Positions 43,551 through 57,050 are shown, numbered from the stretch's first letter. The stretch: 64,000 bases of DNA from Chaetoderma sp. LZ-2023a (GCA_034401795.1 CM067373.1:84971054-85035053); one strand, 5' to 3'. The notes: a model not told the origin generated them from the sequence alone. Numbers and translations are program-made.

Positions 43551-45080
43551 TTAATCACATGTATGCCTTTTGTTGTTGGTTGTTTTTTGGGGTTTTCCTC
43601 GTCTTTGTACGGTGTATCGAGATATTCCGCTAAGTTTTAATGATCGAGTGTGGTGTAACTTGAAACAGAGGTCTAGTGATATTTGTTCCAGGAGAATTCT
43701 CAGTGGATTGTTAAGTGGAATGAAATGTGAAGCGTCAAGTATCAGTCTAGTGGCATCCTCCTCCGTCAGCTCGCACAGCCTTGGTACATCAGCAGTCTGA
43801 AGGATGTCATCTATTCTACGAAGATATGTGACACGAACACCTTCTAAGCTCGGGCACAGCAGGATAAAGTGGGTGATTGTTTCAGCTGCCGACTTGCACA
43901 TTGGGCAGATAGTGCTTTGAGATCGGTCTCGCGTAGATCCGCCAAACAGGTTATATCGCTGTGTGATTAATTTAACTTTCACTGCTGCTTTTAGGACTGT
44001 TAGTGTGTCTGTATTAGTTAGTTCCCAAATAGGATGACATCTATTCATGGTGCAGGAGTTCAGGTTGATGAATGATAGTGTTACTTTAGAGGTAGCTCCA
44101 CTAATTAGATGGTCTCTCCAATAAGCATTGACACTCTGCTTCAATAGATTTTTCCACATGTACTTTGACGGCTGGGTTTTCACAAGTTGAAACGCCGACG
44201 GGAGCTGATACTGAGAGAGTAGTTGTCTAACCATTATCACCCAACTGTGTGAACCGGAGTCCTTAACGGCAAGTTGACGTCGGATAACCTGGGCCTCGAT
44301 GGAATCTCGTCTGCGGACCATGTTTATAAATAGAGTCAAGATTCTCTTGTGCAGTTGGCCTTCTATTGGGATGATACCGAGAAGAAGATATGTGGCAGCA
44401 TTAGCAGTTGAAGCTGGAAGATGCTGTATCTGTTTCATGGATCCTCTATAGTAGTCTTCTAGAAGCTGGGTCTCTGTCTTGGAGAGTATCAGAGCTTCCA
44501 AACGATGCAGGAGAACTGGTATGACATATGTGTCCCATATTTTCCTAGATGTCTTGATGTTAATTCCGCTAAGGCCATGCATACCTCTCCCATTAATGAG
44601 TATGCCATACGTCGTGCTGTTTGTATGCGCCAACTGACTGTAAGCAGGCTTCTGGTATCTGTAGTTCTATGGACTCCAAGATGGATTTCATCATCTGATT
44701 GTTCCAGTGGATTCCCATTCAGCTTGAAGAAGAGTTCAGGGTATGGGTAACCAGGGGCTGTTTTCGGAATCACTGCCTTAGTCTTCGTTGAGCTGAACAG
44801 ATACCTTTCATTTGCGGCATCAATCTCAGTGATGGTGAGTAACTGTTGCATAGCACTTGAATTGCTGGTTATAACTGCCAGGTCATCGGCACACATCACT
44901 GCGCCTGCAGGAATGGATCCTATGTGGAACGCTCCCGGATGGGCATCCAGCTTGTTAAGTAATGGGTTGCTGCGCAGCGTAAACAGATCTTGCTGGTGCC
45001 AGATCTTGAAGAATTTTAATCCTATACTCTCAATTCCCTTGTCACTGAATATATTACTTGAAGAAGCAGTGCTATGATTC
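43551..45080 (-). mobile_element. LINE (non-LTR retrotransposon) reverse transcriptase, 3' half
   Basis: Read on the minus strand, this starts with the RT palm motif CADDLAVI (about 44870) after NPLLNKLDAHPGAFHIGSIP. It continues through SSTKTKAVIP, HLGVHRT and RIQTARRMAYSLMG, then in a second frame GMHGLSGINIKTSRKIWDTY, VIPVLLHRLEALILSKTE, and a C-terminal Cys-His segment CPMCKSAAETITHFILLCP. The frame changes once at about 44490-44630. The 5' half with endonuclease is missing. It looks like an I/Jockey-group element from the RT tail, but I cannot fix the clade. Related repeat text on both sides (43387 and 45114) suggests it inserted into a dispersed repeat. Confidence 0.8.
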
Positions 45081-45208
45081 CATTTTGAAGAAATTCATCC
45101 GTATTTTCCTGAGTTATCTCCCTTGAAAAACTTAAAATTCACCAAAATTCTCTTGTCCGGGCAAAATCGTTGAACGGAATTTGTGTGCGTGCGTGCTTGC
45201 GTGCGTGC

Positions 45209-45251
<43 letters not shown>

Positions 45252-45283
45252 TCTTCTAATGGCTTTTGTTATATAATGGATAA
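45081..45283. repeat. GA microsatellite and repeat flank
   Basis: TTATCTCCCTTGAAAAACTT at about 45114, a short GCGT run, then a GA repeat at 45211-45245. Confidence 0.75.
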
Positions 45284-46000
45284 ATGTTTGCTGATTTCCA
45301 TTCATTCGTGATCACTCCTTTTTCTGTGGACTGTTTAAAATTATTTGATAGTATATCTGACAGTTCTATTGACAGTTCTTTTAGTATTCGTGGATGTATT
45401 TCGTCAGGCCCCACAGCACTTGGTGTTTTCGAGGCATTTAATAATTTCTTAATTCCATTTGGTTAGATAGCGGTATTTTCCATTTTGCTTTTTTAGGAAT
45501 TGTGCAATGGTATTTTACTGTAGGTTCATTCAGCGAACACACTAGTAAATTGGTTAAGTACTTCGGCTTTGCTGAGGTCGGTATCTGCGAGAATTCCATT
45601 GAACTTTAGTGGAGAGATTCCTTGTTTGTCGAATTTTGTGTTTTTGATGTACTTCCAAAGGGGTTTTGAGTCGGCTTTAATTTTACAGAGCAAATTGTTG
45701 ATAGAGTTGTTGTGGGAATCCAGAATGTCTTTCTTAACTTGCTTTGGCAGAGCTTTCCAGCGATCTTTTAGGCGTAGAGTGCAAGTCTTTTAAAGCCGTT
45801 TCTGTGTTATTCATGCGCTTGATCAAAGTCCTTGTCTTGTTGTTTATCCAGGGTAATGATTGTTGTGGAGGAGATAGCTTACTAGTCATATTTTTCTGGT
45901 TGTTTCAGTTAGAAAATTCTTAATTAGTTGCCAATTTGTGTCGATATCACTGCTATTCTTGTGACCATTGAGGTATTACTTTCTGGCAAACTCCAATATG
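45284..46000 (-). mobile_element. CR1-like LINE fragment, start of the reverse transcriptase
   Basis: On the minus strand: LWKYIKNTKFDKQGISPLKF and SKAEVLNQFTSVF (about 45570-45690), then GPDEIHPRILKELS and KGVITNEWKSANI (about 45290-45420). These are the linker and the fingers region of CR1/Jockey-group RTs (compare the common GPDGIHPRVLKE and WKKANVTPIFK). Frames are interrupted at least twice. The palm and 3' end are absent. Upstream, INNKTRTLIKRMN (about 45800-45840) is the end of the preceding linker region. It differs from the LINE at 43551 and is probably a separate insertion. Confidence 0.75.
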
Positions 46001-46127
46001 TCTTTACTTACGCAATCTTTATGTTGAAAAAACTCCCGACTACGTGGTTTCTTTTTGTCAGATATTTCAGACTATGGTTGCCATAACGGCGTAGTAGTTA
46101 CTGAATTTGTCTGGTGGGCGAATACTT
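46001..46127. other. Intergenic, no recognised feature
   Basis: Nothing seen beyond possible LINE debris. Confidence 0.3.
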
Positions 46128-46518
46128 AATGGAGAAATGCAGTTTTAGCTATGCCCGCTCATCTCTAGCAAAGCTCCACCCACGCTTTTCTGTGGTGGGA
46201 CTAGTCGGTCCATGCACTTACTGAATCTCAATTTCCAGAAAACTATACAGGTAATCTGTTGAATAGTTTGAAACGAATTAGACTGGGTGCTTTGACTGCA
46301 TATGGCAGCAACAGCGCCCAGTCAGATTAGTTTCAAAATATTCCACATAATGTTTATTAAATAGTAATAACTTACAATTCGTACAGCTTGACGGACAATT
46401 AAGCATTTATGCCGGACTTAATCACGTCATTCATGACGTAATTAATTATGTAATTATATATGTAATGTAGTTTATTATGACACCATATGGTTGAATGAGA
46501 GACTGGATTCCTCTATTG
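46128..46518. repeat. Family A MITE, full copy
   Basis: The left end AATGGAGAAATGCAGTTTTA pairs with the right ACTGGATTCCTCTATT. Contains CGCTCATCTCTAGCAAAGC, the hairpin core at about 46255-46345, and ATCACGTCATTCATGACGTA. Confidence 0.82.
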
Positions 46519-47030
46519 GCAAGGTAATGTTATAAAGTGGTTCCTTTGGGGTTGGGTGGGGGGGGGGAGGGGGTGGATGGGTGGGAATGATTAGCGGTTC
46601 CATACTAAATTCGTTAAAGATATCAATTCAGGCTTGGCGGTCTGAATCAGATAAACAGATATAGTCAGGCAGCCAAACTGGGATTTGTGGTCCAACCTTG
46701 CACTGGAATAACCACAATAGGGTTTTTGTATTCTTTTTATTTATCTATGTATTTATGTCTCAAGACTGAGTGATGCTAGGCTTGCACCATTGCGCATTTT
46801 GAATAAAATGGCCTGTTTCCATGTCAACCATTGTGAAATTAAAAAAATAGAAGAAAGCCAAATATCTCGGGATGTAGATGGGCCATTTTCACAATTTTGG
46901 TCTCTAAATATATGTTTTAGAGCACTCCCTATCCAATGAGGTAATTAACTCGAGGTTTCAAGGTCATTGAAAAAATACATGTTCGGGCTAAAAATAAATT
47001 TATTTTGGAATAAATTCCAATAAAATCGCT
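46519..47030. other. Intergenic, no recognised gene
   Basis: A G run is at about 46556-46570. Nothing else recognised. Confidence 0.4.
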
Positions 47031-47560
47031 GGCAGGGACATGACCAATGAAGGTTGATGTTCTCTGCTTGTTCCATTCTTTCTGGTGTCACGAGGATTGT
47101 CCTTGATGTTGTACTCCATATACCTGTCGAAAATCAAGCATATGACAGATTCATTCACATATAAGATCACTCAAGTCATGGTATTGTCTACCCAATCCTG
47201 GACTTTTCCATTTGTAGGCCAAGGGATCACCAAAAGCATAGATGATCCATCAATGATAAGGCTCGAGTCATGAGATAGATGCTTCATTGGAATCTGTACT
47301 TCCAGCTGCCGTTTTGATGTGATATTGTCTTAGCCACCAAGATGTCACATGAACTGTCAAACATTGCCATTTGCTAAATCATATTTCAGGACATCATATA
47401 GAGCCCTCTCCCCTCCGGAAGCTTGCAATCCAATGCTCCAAGAGTAAATGGCGTTGATGTCATACACTTTCCCTTCACCAACACAGATGTGCTTCTTCGT
47501 CAACTGCATTGTCTTGACTTCCTTGCTTATGGGAGCATTGCATCCATTCGGTCAAGAGAG
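47031..47560 (-). pseudogene. Decayed copy of an uncharacterised multicopy invertebrate gene family
   Basis: Minus-strand reading gives KTMQLTKKHICVGEG, INAIYSWSIGLQASGGERAL, YDVLKYDLANGNV, then IIDGSSMLLVIPWPT, GKVQDWVDNT, and VICLIFDRYMEYNIKDNPR. From memory, the order (IDGS, HWP-like, FVDN-like, LIFDRY, SIK, TR) matches an uncharacterised protein found in many copies in mollusc and cnidarian genomes. Its function is not known to me and it may be transposon-borne. The copy has internal stops and at least one frame change, so it is a pseudogene. The C-terminal part beyond about 47031 is missing or unrecognisable. Confidence 0.5.
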
Positions 47561-47576
47561 CTCATATATATGCTAT

Positions 47577-47692
47577 CATGGTGATGATGATGATGATGAT
47601 GATATATGATGATGATGACATGATATATGATGATGATGATGATGATGACTTGATATATGATGACTTGATATATGATGATGATGGTGATGATG
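47577..47692. repeat. GAT microsatellite
   Basis: Imperfect GAT repeat broken by ATATATGATGA and ACTTGATATATGATG. Confidence 0.9.
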
Positions 47693-47719
47693 TACTGTAT
47701 TCTGCAGCTGTAGTAGTAC

Positions 47720-48300
47720 AAGCACTATGCAGCTGTAATCATTCCTTTTTCGCCGTTGACTACTGTACTTGTCATCAGCCAAAATCTTTAGTTTCCGCAG
47801 TTGCATTCTTGATTTGAATGTACCAAGTCCTGTTTTCTTGAGGTCACTTCGCAGCACGATTTATGAAATGACGTCCTCTCCTGGCTTTAAATTTACTTGA
47901 TCCCATTATGGCGAATTTCAAAGGCCCTGCGTGCAGGTGTCTCTACTGGCATCCATAGCACATGGCCAAAAATGCTGGGTAACTTTTACGAACAGCGGCG
48001 ATGTATTACACATCTCGTTTAGTGTACCGATGGACATTATGCGGTGTGCCCAGTGATAGGTGGTTGCGGTGGTAACCAAGTTTTCTAGAGCTGCCTGTGA
48101 AGCTTCCCGGCTGGTAAGTTGTACAGCGTCAGGGATATGCAGGTTGCGTTCTACAAACGTAGTATTTTGGTCACGGGCATCTTTGATCTACGAATCGACA
48201 GCGTCCAGAAAGACCTGAAAGCTATGTTTCCCATGACGCAGCGTGGAGCAATGTCAGCAGTACTGCAGAGCAGCGAGCCCATGATTTTGCATTCATTATG
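47720..48300 (-). mobile_element. Possible 3' tail of a LINE ORF2
   Basis: Minus-strand fragments YHWAHRIMSIGTLNEMCNTS, FGHVLWMPVETPARR and FKARRGRHFIN, then DLKKTGLGTFKSRMQLRKL resemble the thumb and C-terminal tail of L1/RTE-like ORF2 (GHVLRMP, RRGRP, WRR). The frames shift, so this is a weak call. Confidence 0.35.
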
Positions 48301-49482
<1,182 letters not shown>

Positions 49483-49611
49483 ATGGCGACTGAGTACATT
49501 GTCCCGAGTCTTGTCTTTGGGTGTATCTTTCTATCTTATCTGGGATCAGCATCTGCCGCTTGTTGGGTGATGAGTGACATCCCAATCCAAACAAACTTTG
49601 ACGTTAATAGG
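49483..49611 (+). CDS. Lipocalin-like (apolipoprotein D type) protein, first exon
   Basis: The exon encodes 43 residues and ends AATAGG|GTAAGT in phase 0. The product starts MATEY, has a hydrophobic core IVPSLVFGCIFLSYLG and a likely cleavage after SASA, leaving ACWVMSDIPIQTNFDVNR. A cysteine, a short proline-containing stretch and NFDVNR match the start of the mature chain in apolipoprotein D-like lipocalins (human has CPNPPVQENFDVNK just before its YLGRWYEI signature). Lipocalins are secreted carriers of small hydrophobic ligands. An exon border right before the GxWYE motif is plausible. The next exon was not found in the following 14 kb, so this is either a very long first intron or a lone exon. 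It could also be an unrelated secreted protein. It lies outside recognised repeats and is probably real host sequence. Confidence 0.55.
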
Positions 49612-50263
49612 GTAAGTATGCATTACTTATTTCATTTCTCTCCCTCTCGCCATCACTCCATCCTAAGTTTTACTGGAGGGAGCTTGAGCATGCAGACTTG
49701 AGTGGGGGTCGGGGAAGGGGCGGGGGTGGGGGCTTCCATGCACGCACACACACGGACGCACGCACGCACACACGATGTTAAGTTGCGGTCAAAGGGTAAA
49801 AGATCAAGGGTGGGTGGGGGGGGGGTGCGGCGGTAAGTTAGCCTGGTTTCCTGGATCGGTTATTGTAGAAATCCCATGGAACCAGGCTGGTGCTAAACGT
49901 CAATAACAGCTAGCACCTCCCCCAAACCGGATGCGAGCGTCACGTATTAAGAAATTATTTTAAGCTTTCATTATTGTCTATGATAAGCGCTAAACTGCAC
50001 GCGTGCGAGACAATCGGGAAGCGTAAATCGCTGACGCCCCGATCTAAATTAGAAATCAATTCTAATTTTTACGCCCTACGCGATCGACAAATCGCATATG
50101 GCCAATCATTTGACTGCACAGGCAGACAGACAGACAGGCAAACATACAGACAGACTGTTCGTACATGCATTCGTGCATGCGTTCATGCATACAATGTTGC
50201 GTACATTCGTGCATGTATTATTGTGTGCAAGTATTATTGCGCGCATTTGTGCATTCATTGGTG

Positions 50264-50331
<68 letters not shown>

Positions 50332-50817
50332 TACGTGCGTGCGTGCGTGCGTGCGTGCGTGTGTGTGTGTGCATTCGTGTGTGCGGTGTCTATAATGTAG
50401 GATTAATCCCAGCCTTTACCTGTTGAAGCGACCTACTGATTAGTACACTTTACTCCAACTAATCTCAAGGGGGTGGGGGGGGGGGGGGTGACCACTCTAA
50501 GTAAATCTAAACTTGGTATCGATAGGACAAATTTAGGTCAAGAAATTTTTAATTAACTTCCTGTGCCAATGCGGTTTTTTCAGTGTAAAGACAGAGAGAC
50601 AGGTCTGTCTGCTGTTGTACATAGGAAAAACTTAAAACGATCTGATTTTAAACAAGGGACTTCTTTTTTATCATATGCCCTCGTGATAATTTTGCACATG
50701 CAGATTCCTGATCTACAGTTTTCTCCTAAATTACTGATGATTTCAATTACATTTTACCAAGCGACATATTATTCAAACAAGAATTTACAAACTGATTAAA
50801 TAATAATAGGTACAATA
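49612..50817. repeat. Simple-repeat-rich sequence
   Basis: Short CA/CGCA runs near 49740-49775, G runs near 49815-49826, an ACAGACAG run at about 50125-50155, a GCGT tetranucleotide array at about 50263-50370 and a G run at about 50474-50488. No gene. Confidence 0.75.
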
Positions 50818-51156
50818 ATGGAGGAATCCAGTTTATAGATCAATCATATGAGGTCATAATCAATTACGTCACATACAATCCAGTGTCACAATCCGCAATC
50901 ATAATTGACAGAAATAAGCTGTCTTTAAGCTGTACGAATTGTACGTCTTTACTATTTAATAAACATGATGTTGAATATTTTGAAACTAATTGGACTGGGA
51001 GCACATCAAACAGTCAAAATAGTTTTCTGGAAATGGAGGGTCACAAAGTGCAGCGATCGATTGATCCAAGCACACGTCACAGGCAAAGCGTGATTGGAAC
51101 TGAGCTAGAGATGGTCGGGGTATGGCTAAAACCGGATTCCTCCATTCTGCTTCCAT
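50818..51156. repeat. Family A MITE, full copy
   Basis: The left AATGGAGGAATCCAGTTT pairs with the right AAACCGGATTCCTCCATT. Has CATAATCAATTACGTCACAT, a shortened hairpin core (GAATATTTTGAAACTAAT) and AGCTAGAGATGGTCGGGGTA. Confidence 0.85.
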
Positions 51157-52644
51157 GTATATGTATTCCGTCAAACCATCCTGTCTTGCCATGGCACTAT
51201 TCCTTCAACAGAGTTGAAGAACTGACAGAAGTTATCATGTATGACGAAGGCTTCTCGACCAGCGCAATTTCCTCCAATGTGTCTTAATTGATGCATGGTA
51301 CCATCGGCTTATCTTGCCTCATCATGTCACATCAGATTATCCATTGATTACTGGAGTAAGTTGCGCAAAGGCAAGCTGCCATCACCACGACATCAACTTT
51401 GTCAGCAGCAGATTAATCTTCCTAGATATTGTGAAAAGAATCCCAAAAAGCCTTTTTCAACAGCCATCCTTGGCCTGTATTGTCGAAAATCCTATGTGCG
51501 TCTTTCCAAAGGCTGATTTCGTCCTCGGTATGGATGCATTAAATAACATTTAAGCGTGAAGGCTGCATCCCTTACTGTGACAAAAGGAATTCTGCCTGAC
51601 TGCGCTGAACTGGGCGAGAGAAGCAAGGCAGTAACATTAATCTTGTCCGATAAGATGTGTTCTGCCAAATCAAATATGCTATTCATTTATGAACTCTTTC
51701 GCCTATTAAAATAAATTAAGAAATAGTCAACATTTAATCTTAATAATTGCTTTGTGCCTTTTATAGGATATTTTTATGATAGTGGAGCCTAAAGACATAT
51801 TGCAGTATTCAGTAGCGATTTATAACACCTGTATTAAAAAATCAAAAATCAAAATCAACATAGTACACCTGTATAAGGTGGCTTAATATTGTTCCAGGGC
51901 TTAAGATATGTTTGCAAACCGTCCATTCTTTGTGAGTATTTAGTAACATTTATGATGGTTTTTCACTTGCTCCAATTGGAAAGGTCAATATGAAAGCAAA
52001 GTTTCACAGCCGACATTGTATAATAATAAATAACTTGCACAGCTTATTGACGCCCTAAGTTATGAGGGGATATTTCTAAGAACATGCGCCGTTTACAAAT
52101 ACACGTGGTCGGCAGATTTGTTGATAAATAAGAATAGGTCCGCTCATAGTTGAATGCACGCGCGTAAAAAATACGTTTCTGATGTGGTTAATACGTGCGC
52201 ATGACGGACGTAATCGCACGCTCGCGTGACGCGCGCATCCGGTTTGGAGGAGGTGTTAAACGGCGGGTGGGCGAGACTCGGTATATTTGTGCATTATTCA
52301 TTCTTCGCGATGACTGATTTTCATAAGACATTGGTGGGTACCGGATAGCCCAGATAGTGGAAACAGTGGTAGAGAATCTATTGCCTCTAGCTGTGTATTT
52401 TTAGTTTTTACTCAACTAGCGGTTTGGAGGTCTGTTTGTCGGTCGACCAGTCGGTATGTCAGATTTTTTATATTTACACGTGTTCTGGTTTCAGTGGAAC
52501 TACACCCAGATAACGCAAGTTACGGAGATGTACCAGGCATATGCAGTCTGGCCCATGAACCAGCGTTATTGGTGCATTTTTCTAAGCCACCATCCGGACG
52601 AAACTTAGGCTATATTGACCCCTCTTGTTTCAGCGTAATCTTAT
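51157..52644. other. Probable intron or intergenic, no recognised gene
   Basis: Several short open stretches but none with a known domain. GC-richer bases at about 52190-52270 (CGCGCGTAA, ACGCGCGCAT) may be a small unique region. Confidence 0.4.
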
Positions 52645-52855
52645 AATGGTTAAACCTGCAAAAAATGGCACCTGCAGTGCTCTTGAGTGATGTACATGTG
52701 CAGGCCAAGGGAAGACAGTTTTTGAAAATTTATCACTGGAATGACTGGCTCGGTAGTCATTCCAGTGATAACATATAAAAAATAGTCTTCTCTTGGCCGG
52801 CATATGTACATCACTCAAGAGCACTGCAGGTGCCATTTTTGCACACTGTCAAAGC
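52645..52855. repeat. Family B foldback MITE, copy with near-perfect arms
   Basis: Arms GGCACCTGCAGTGCTCTTGA / TCAAGAGCACTGCAGGTGCC and GAGTGATGTACAT / ATGTACATCACTC. The family's CTGGCTCGG centre is shortened. Arms match better than in any other copy here. Confidence 0.8.
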
Positions 52856-53521
52856 AAAAGGTTTGATTTCTTTAATAGTAACCATTTAATGATACAGCTG
52901 AACAAAACAAAAGTTATTTTTGTAAATTTCTGTGGCAAATTTACACACATTGTCTTCTAAATGGACATTTACTGAGGGAGAATTGCGATTTTTTTATTAT
53001 TATTATTTTTTTTTTTATAGATATCTAGATATTTGAAAGGTTAATTGATAAAGGTAACATTTTGAGCGCTTTGAGGCGCTGTTGGCACACGAGGGGTTAA
53101 GGATAACGTAGTTTGTCAAAAATTAAATGTATCTTATCAATCATGCATGTGGCAGGGTAGCTGTACAATGCTTTTACCTGCGGGCATCAAATGCTGTATA
53201 ATTATGACGCAACTGCACTTTTTATCGATACAACCTGTCTTAGAGTTATCCAGAAACAGTAAAGTTAGTTAATATTTAGAAAAATTCCATGATGATCGTC
53301 TTCTTCGAAGCCGCCATTTTTGGTCTGACATTTGGATCTTAATCTTGATTATAGTTACGGCGACACGCTCAAAGGACATTATTTTCGCCGCACGTTCGTC
53401 AAGTAGCTAAATTAAGTCTGACGATTTCTGTAAATTTACTAGTAGGATTTGTTGATTTTTCTGAACTGCTTAGATGATCCTGTGATAGTTTGTTCCACCA
53501 CTTAGTAAAGATGGGGTAAGC
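52856..53521. other. No recognised gene
   Basis: A T run and ATT repeat is at about 52990-53020. GAGGGGTTAAGG at about 53092 may be an old family B end. Confidence 0.4.
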
Positions 53522-53636
53522 TGGGTGCCTTCAAAGGAAGCTGACACAACGGATTTTCGCACCTAATTACTCAAATGATTTTCACACCTAGGGGCGAAAA
53601 TCCTTTGTGTCGGCTTCCTTTGAAGGCGCCAAGCCC
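53522..53636. repeat. Foldback sequence
   Basis: Arms GGTGCCTTCAAAGGAAGC / GCTTCCTTTGAAGGCGCC, continuing GACACAACGGATTTTCGC / GCGAAAATCCTTTGTGTC, around ACCTAATTACTCAAATG. Confidence 0.85.
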
Positions 53637-53639
53637 TAC

Positions 53640-54360
53640 ACTGTTTTGATTGGATGTTAGAGGTAGAGGATGCCCATAAGCTCCTCCTCATTACATCACG
53701 TGACTCATTTCATCCAATGAGGTGATCTTAAGGGTAATTAACATAATGATTGACAAGGGTTAATGAGGGTAGTTAAGGATGATTGACAGGCTACATGTCT
53801 GGACTCATCTTTTCCTGACTCTGTGGACGCAATCAATCATGAAGCCCTGCCCCTCGTTAAGCCACGGGCCTGTCATCCAATGAGGTGAGCTTAAGGGTAA
53901 TTAGTGGAATGATTGACAAGGGTTAATGCATAGCATAAGCATGATTGACAGGCTACATGTCTGGACGTGTCTTTTCCTGGGAACTCGTTCAATCATGAAG
54001 ACTCACTCTCGTAAAATCACGTGCCTCCTGGCGAGGTGAGCTTAAAGGTAATTAGTGTAATGATGCATGGCAAGGTTTAATGAGTGTAATTAAGCGATGA
54101 TCTCTTGGAGTCATGACAAATGCGCAAGGGTTAATGCATTGTGTAAGGATGATTGACAGGTTACATGTCTGGACTCATCTTTTCTTGGGAACTCGTTAAA
54201 TCACAAAGCCCTGCCCCACGTTAAATCATGTGTCTCCTGGCATCCAATGAGGTAAACTTAAGGGTAATTAGCATAATGATTGACAAGGGTTAATGCATAG
54301 CATAATGATTATTGACAGTTTGCATGTCTGGACTTTTCTCACTTAGGGAACCCATTGAAT
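53640..54360. repeat. Tandem array, about four units of roughly 180 bases
   Basis: The unit has ATCCAATGAGGTGA(G)CTTAAG, GGTAATTAG, AATGATTGACAAGGGTTAAT, GATTGACAGG(C)TACATGTC and CTTTTCCTGG. Units start near 53680, 53870, 54030 and 54240. Confidence 0.8.
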
Positions 54361-55067
54361 CATGGGAGATTAATTCTAAATGGTCAATCTATCACGTAAG
54401 GACAATTGTGGAAGGTGACACTGTTGGTCTAACAGATTGATCATTAAACTTCTGAACCCCTGCATTTTTAGCTGTGACAATGTACAAGGGTCGATGTATC
54501 ACGTAAGGACAATCGGTTAGTTATTACTCCAACAGATTAAAAGTAACTAGTTGAGCTTTAAAACAACTCCGACCACATGTCACGATCATCAGAGTCGTAC
54601 ACAGTTCAGCGAATCAATTTTCAGCCGAGTTAGATTAATAACAACAACCTATTACATTTTAAACGGGCCTCGAGTGGCCACGCAATATTTGGAAAAAATT
54701 CCAGTCTAAGCTGACTCATGGTTTGGATGGGTTATATGCGATGATTATTTAAGTTTTTAGTGTATTATATGTTTATGCGTATGGAAGACGCTGTTATAAG
54801 CCACATATCTTATCGTGGTTCCATTGGAACAAAAATAAAATCCATTTAAACCAACATCAACCAGTCAAATTACTTTCAAAATATTCAATAGCTTACACGT
54901 ATGGTTTTCCTGGAACGCCTGGAAGGTTCTCAAGATCTGTTTTAACGATGAAGCATGCAGATCTTCTGATACGTTTGGTTATACAGACTTTAGCGAAAAC
55001 ACCGAAGAACATCCAGCCTAATCTCCAGTCTCCTGAGCAAATGTATTCGAGATCTCTAGTGGTTAAC

Positions 55068-55068
<1 letters not shown>
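54361..55068. other. No gene; half of a family A hairpin
   Basis: A single arm (CAGTCAAATTACTTTCAAAA) with TTACACGTATGGTTTTCCTG is at about 54862-54915. Nothing else recognised. Confidence 0.5.

Positions 55069-55117
<49 letters not shown>
55069..55117. repeat. TAA microsatellite
   Basis: Pure TAA trinucleotide repeat. Confidence 0.95.
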
Positions 55118-55194
55118 CCTTATTTTCCCCCAAAATGAATACAGATATGGCTGGTATACGTTTGATGAGTGGACACGAGTGTACGTGCGTGCTG

Positions 55195-55738
<544 letters not shown>

Positions 55739-57050
55739 GATGGGTTGGGCAGTGGTTGCGTGTGCTGGGGGTGAGAGTGCTTTAGTAGTTCGTGGTAATG
55801 TTACGATCGCTGTCAATACTTATAATGTTATTAAATTCCACATAACATATTACGTTCATAGTATCAGGCAATGCTGTTTTAAATTGTTAGAGACATAGGC
55901 TTCCTTGCTTCATAAGATAGACATAATCACCGGCAGAGAGGTCTGGAGTGTAGTCAAAGGCAACGAACCTGTAACCTGCCTTATATTCATCAATGTTAAT
56001 CCCTATGCATTTGTCATCGAATAAAGTACCAGTTTCATTACACAATGTCAAGAATGATTATGTAAAATTATAACCAGCAGCTGTGAAATTCTGTGTAAGA
56101 GCATCGCCAGACACTTGCTCGTTATCCATGTAGCACGAAATATGGTTAACATCGCAGTGTTAAAGATTATACGGGATTGTATCAAAATCTCCGTTATAAG
56201 TTCTATTAGTAACTATACCGAATATAACTCTACTCGGTAGGTCCCCGAGAAAAATATTGTCCCTATTCATGCTACTAGTCACTGCAGGTATGGTGAATGA
56301 TTTTATAATTCTTTTAAAAAGGTATTAAGCGGGTACGTTTAGTAATGTCGACGCGTGTGCGTTAATTACCTTTCGTATAGGTTTAACCTTACGTAAATTT
56401 AATGTAGCTTCGTGCAGGCATAATTTGTAAGTGTGCACATTGGCATGAATTAGGTTAAAATCTGGCTTACTCGATGTAAAATATAGCTTTAAGGGAACTC
56501 CATTGATTAAATATTTTTCCTGAAGAAAAATGTTGGAATGAATTCTACCGACCATTTTTGCTTTGTTTTTTTACAGTCAAAATGTAAAAATGTTTTTGAT
56601 ATAGCTAACGATTACACGTCAATTCTTAGACCGTAGGTCTAAAATGTAAAAAAGTATGCTCGGTGATGCGCTGTCTTCAACACTTGGATACTGTTTTCTC
56701 CAGTCCTATTGCTTATAACCATGCCCATCGTTTCAATGTAATTCTTAGATACGATGCTATATTGAATGTCAGGAAATGTCCATTGACAAATATCTTCACC
56801 CCCGTGGCTGCTAGATAATGGCATAACTCTTAACAGCTGTAACATCTCCACCTACACTATGGCTTACGATATTGCAATATACGTAAGCCGTAGTTAATGT
56901 AATCTTATTACTTTTACACATTGATACGAGAGGTGTTCGGTTTATTTTGTCACAAGATTGCACGATTTCTTGCTGCATACTTTTGGTCAATTATCTGACG
57001 CACAATGCCTTTTTACAAAGCCCACGAGCTTACCGACACGCTAGTTTAGT

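Noticed and set aside
51295-51686. Short open frames on both strands
   Set aside because: No motif, no splice context and no similarity recognised; they are within chance length.
52494-52605. Possible second exon of the lipocalin-like gene after TGGTTTCAG
   Set aside because: It reads WNYTQITQVTEMYQAY and then a stop; there is no GxWYE motif, so it does not continue a lipocalin.
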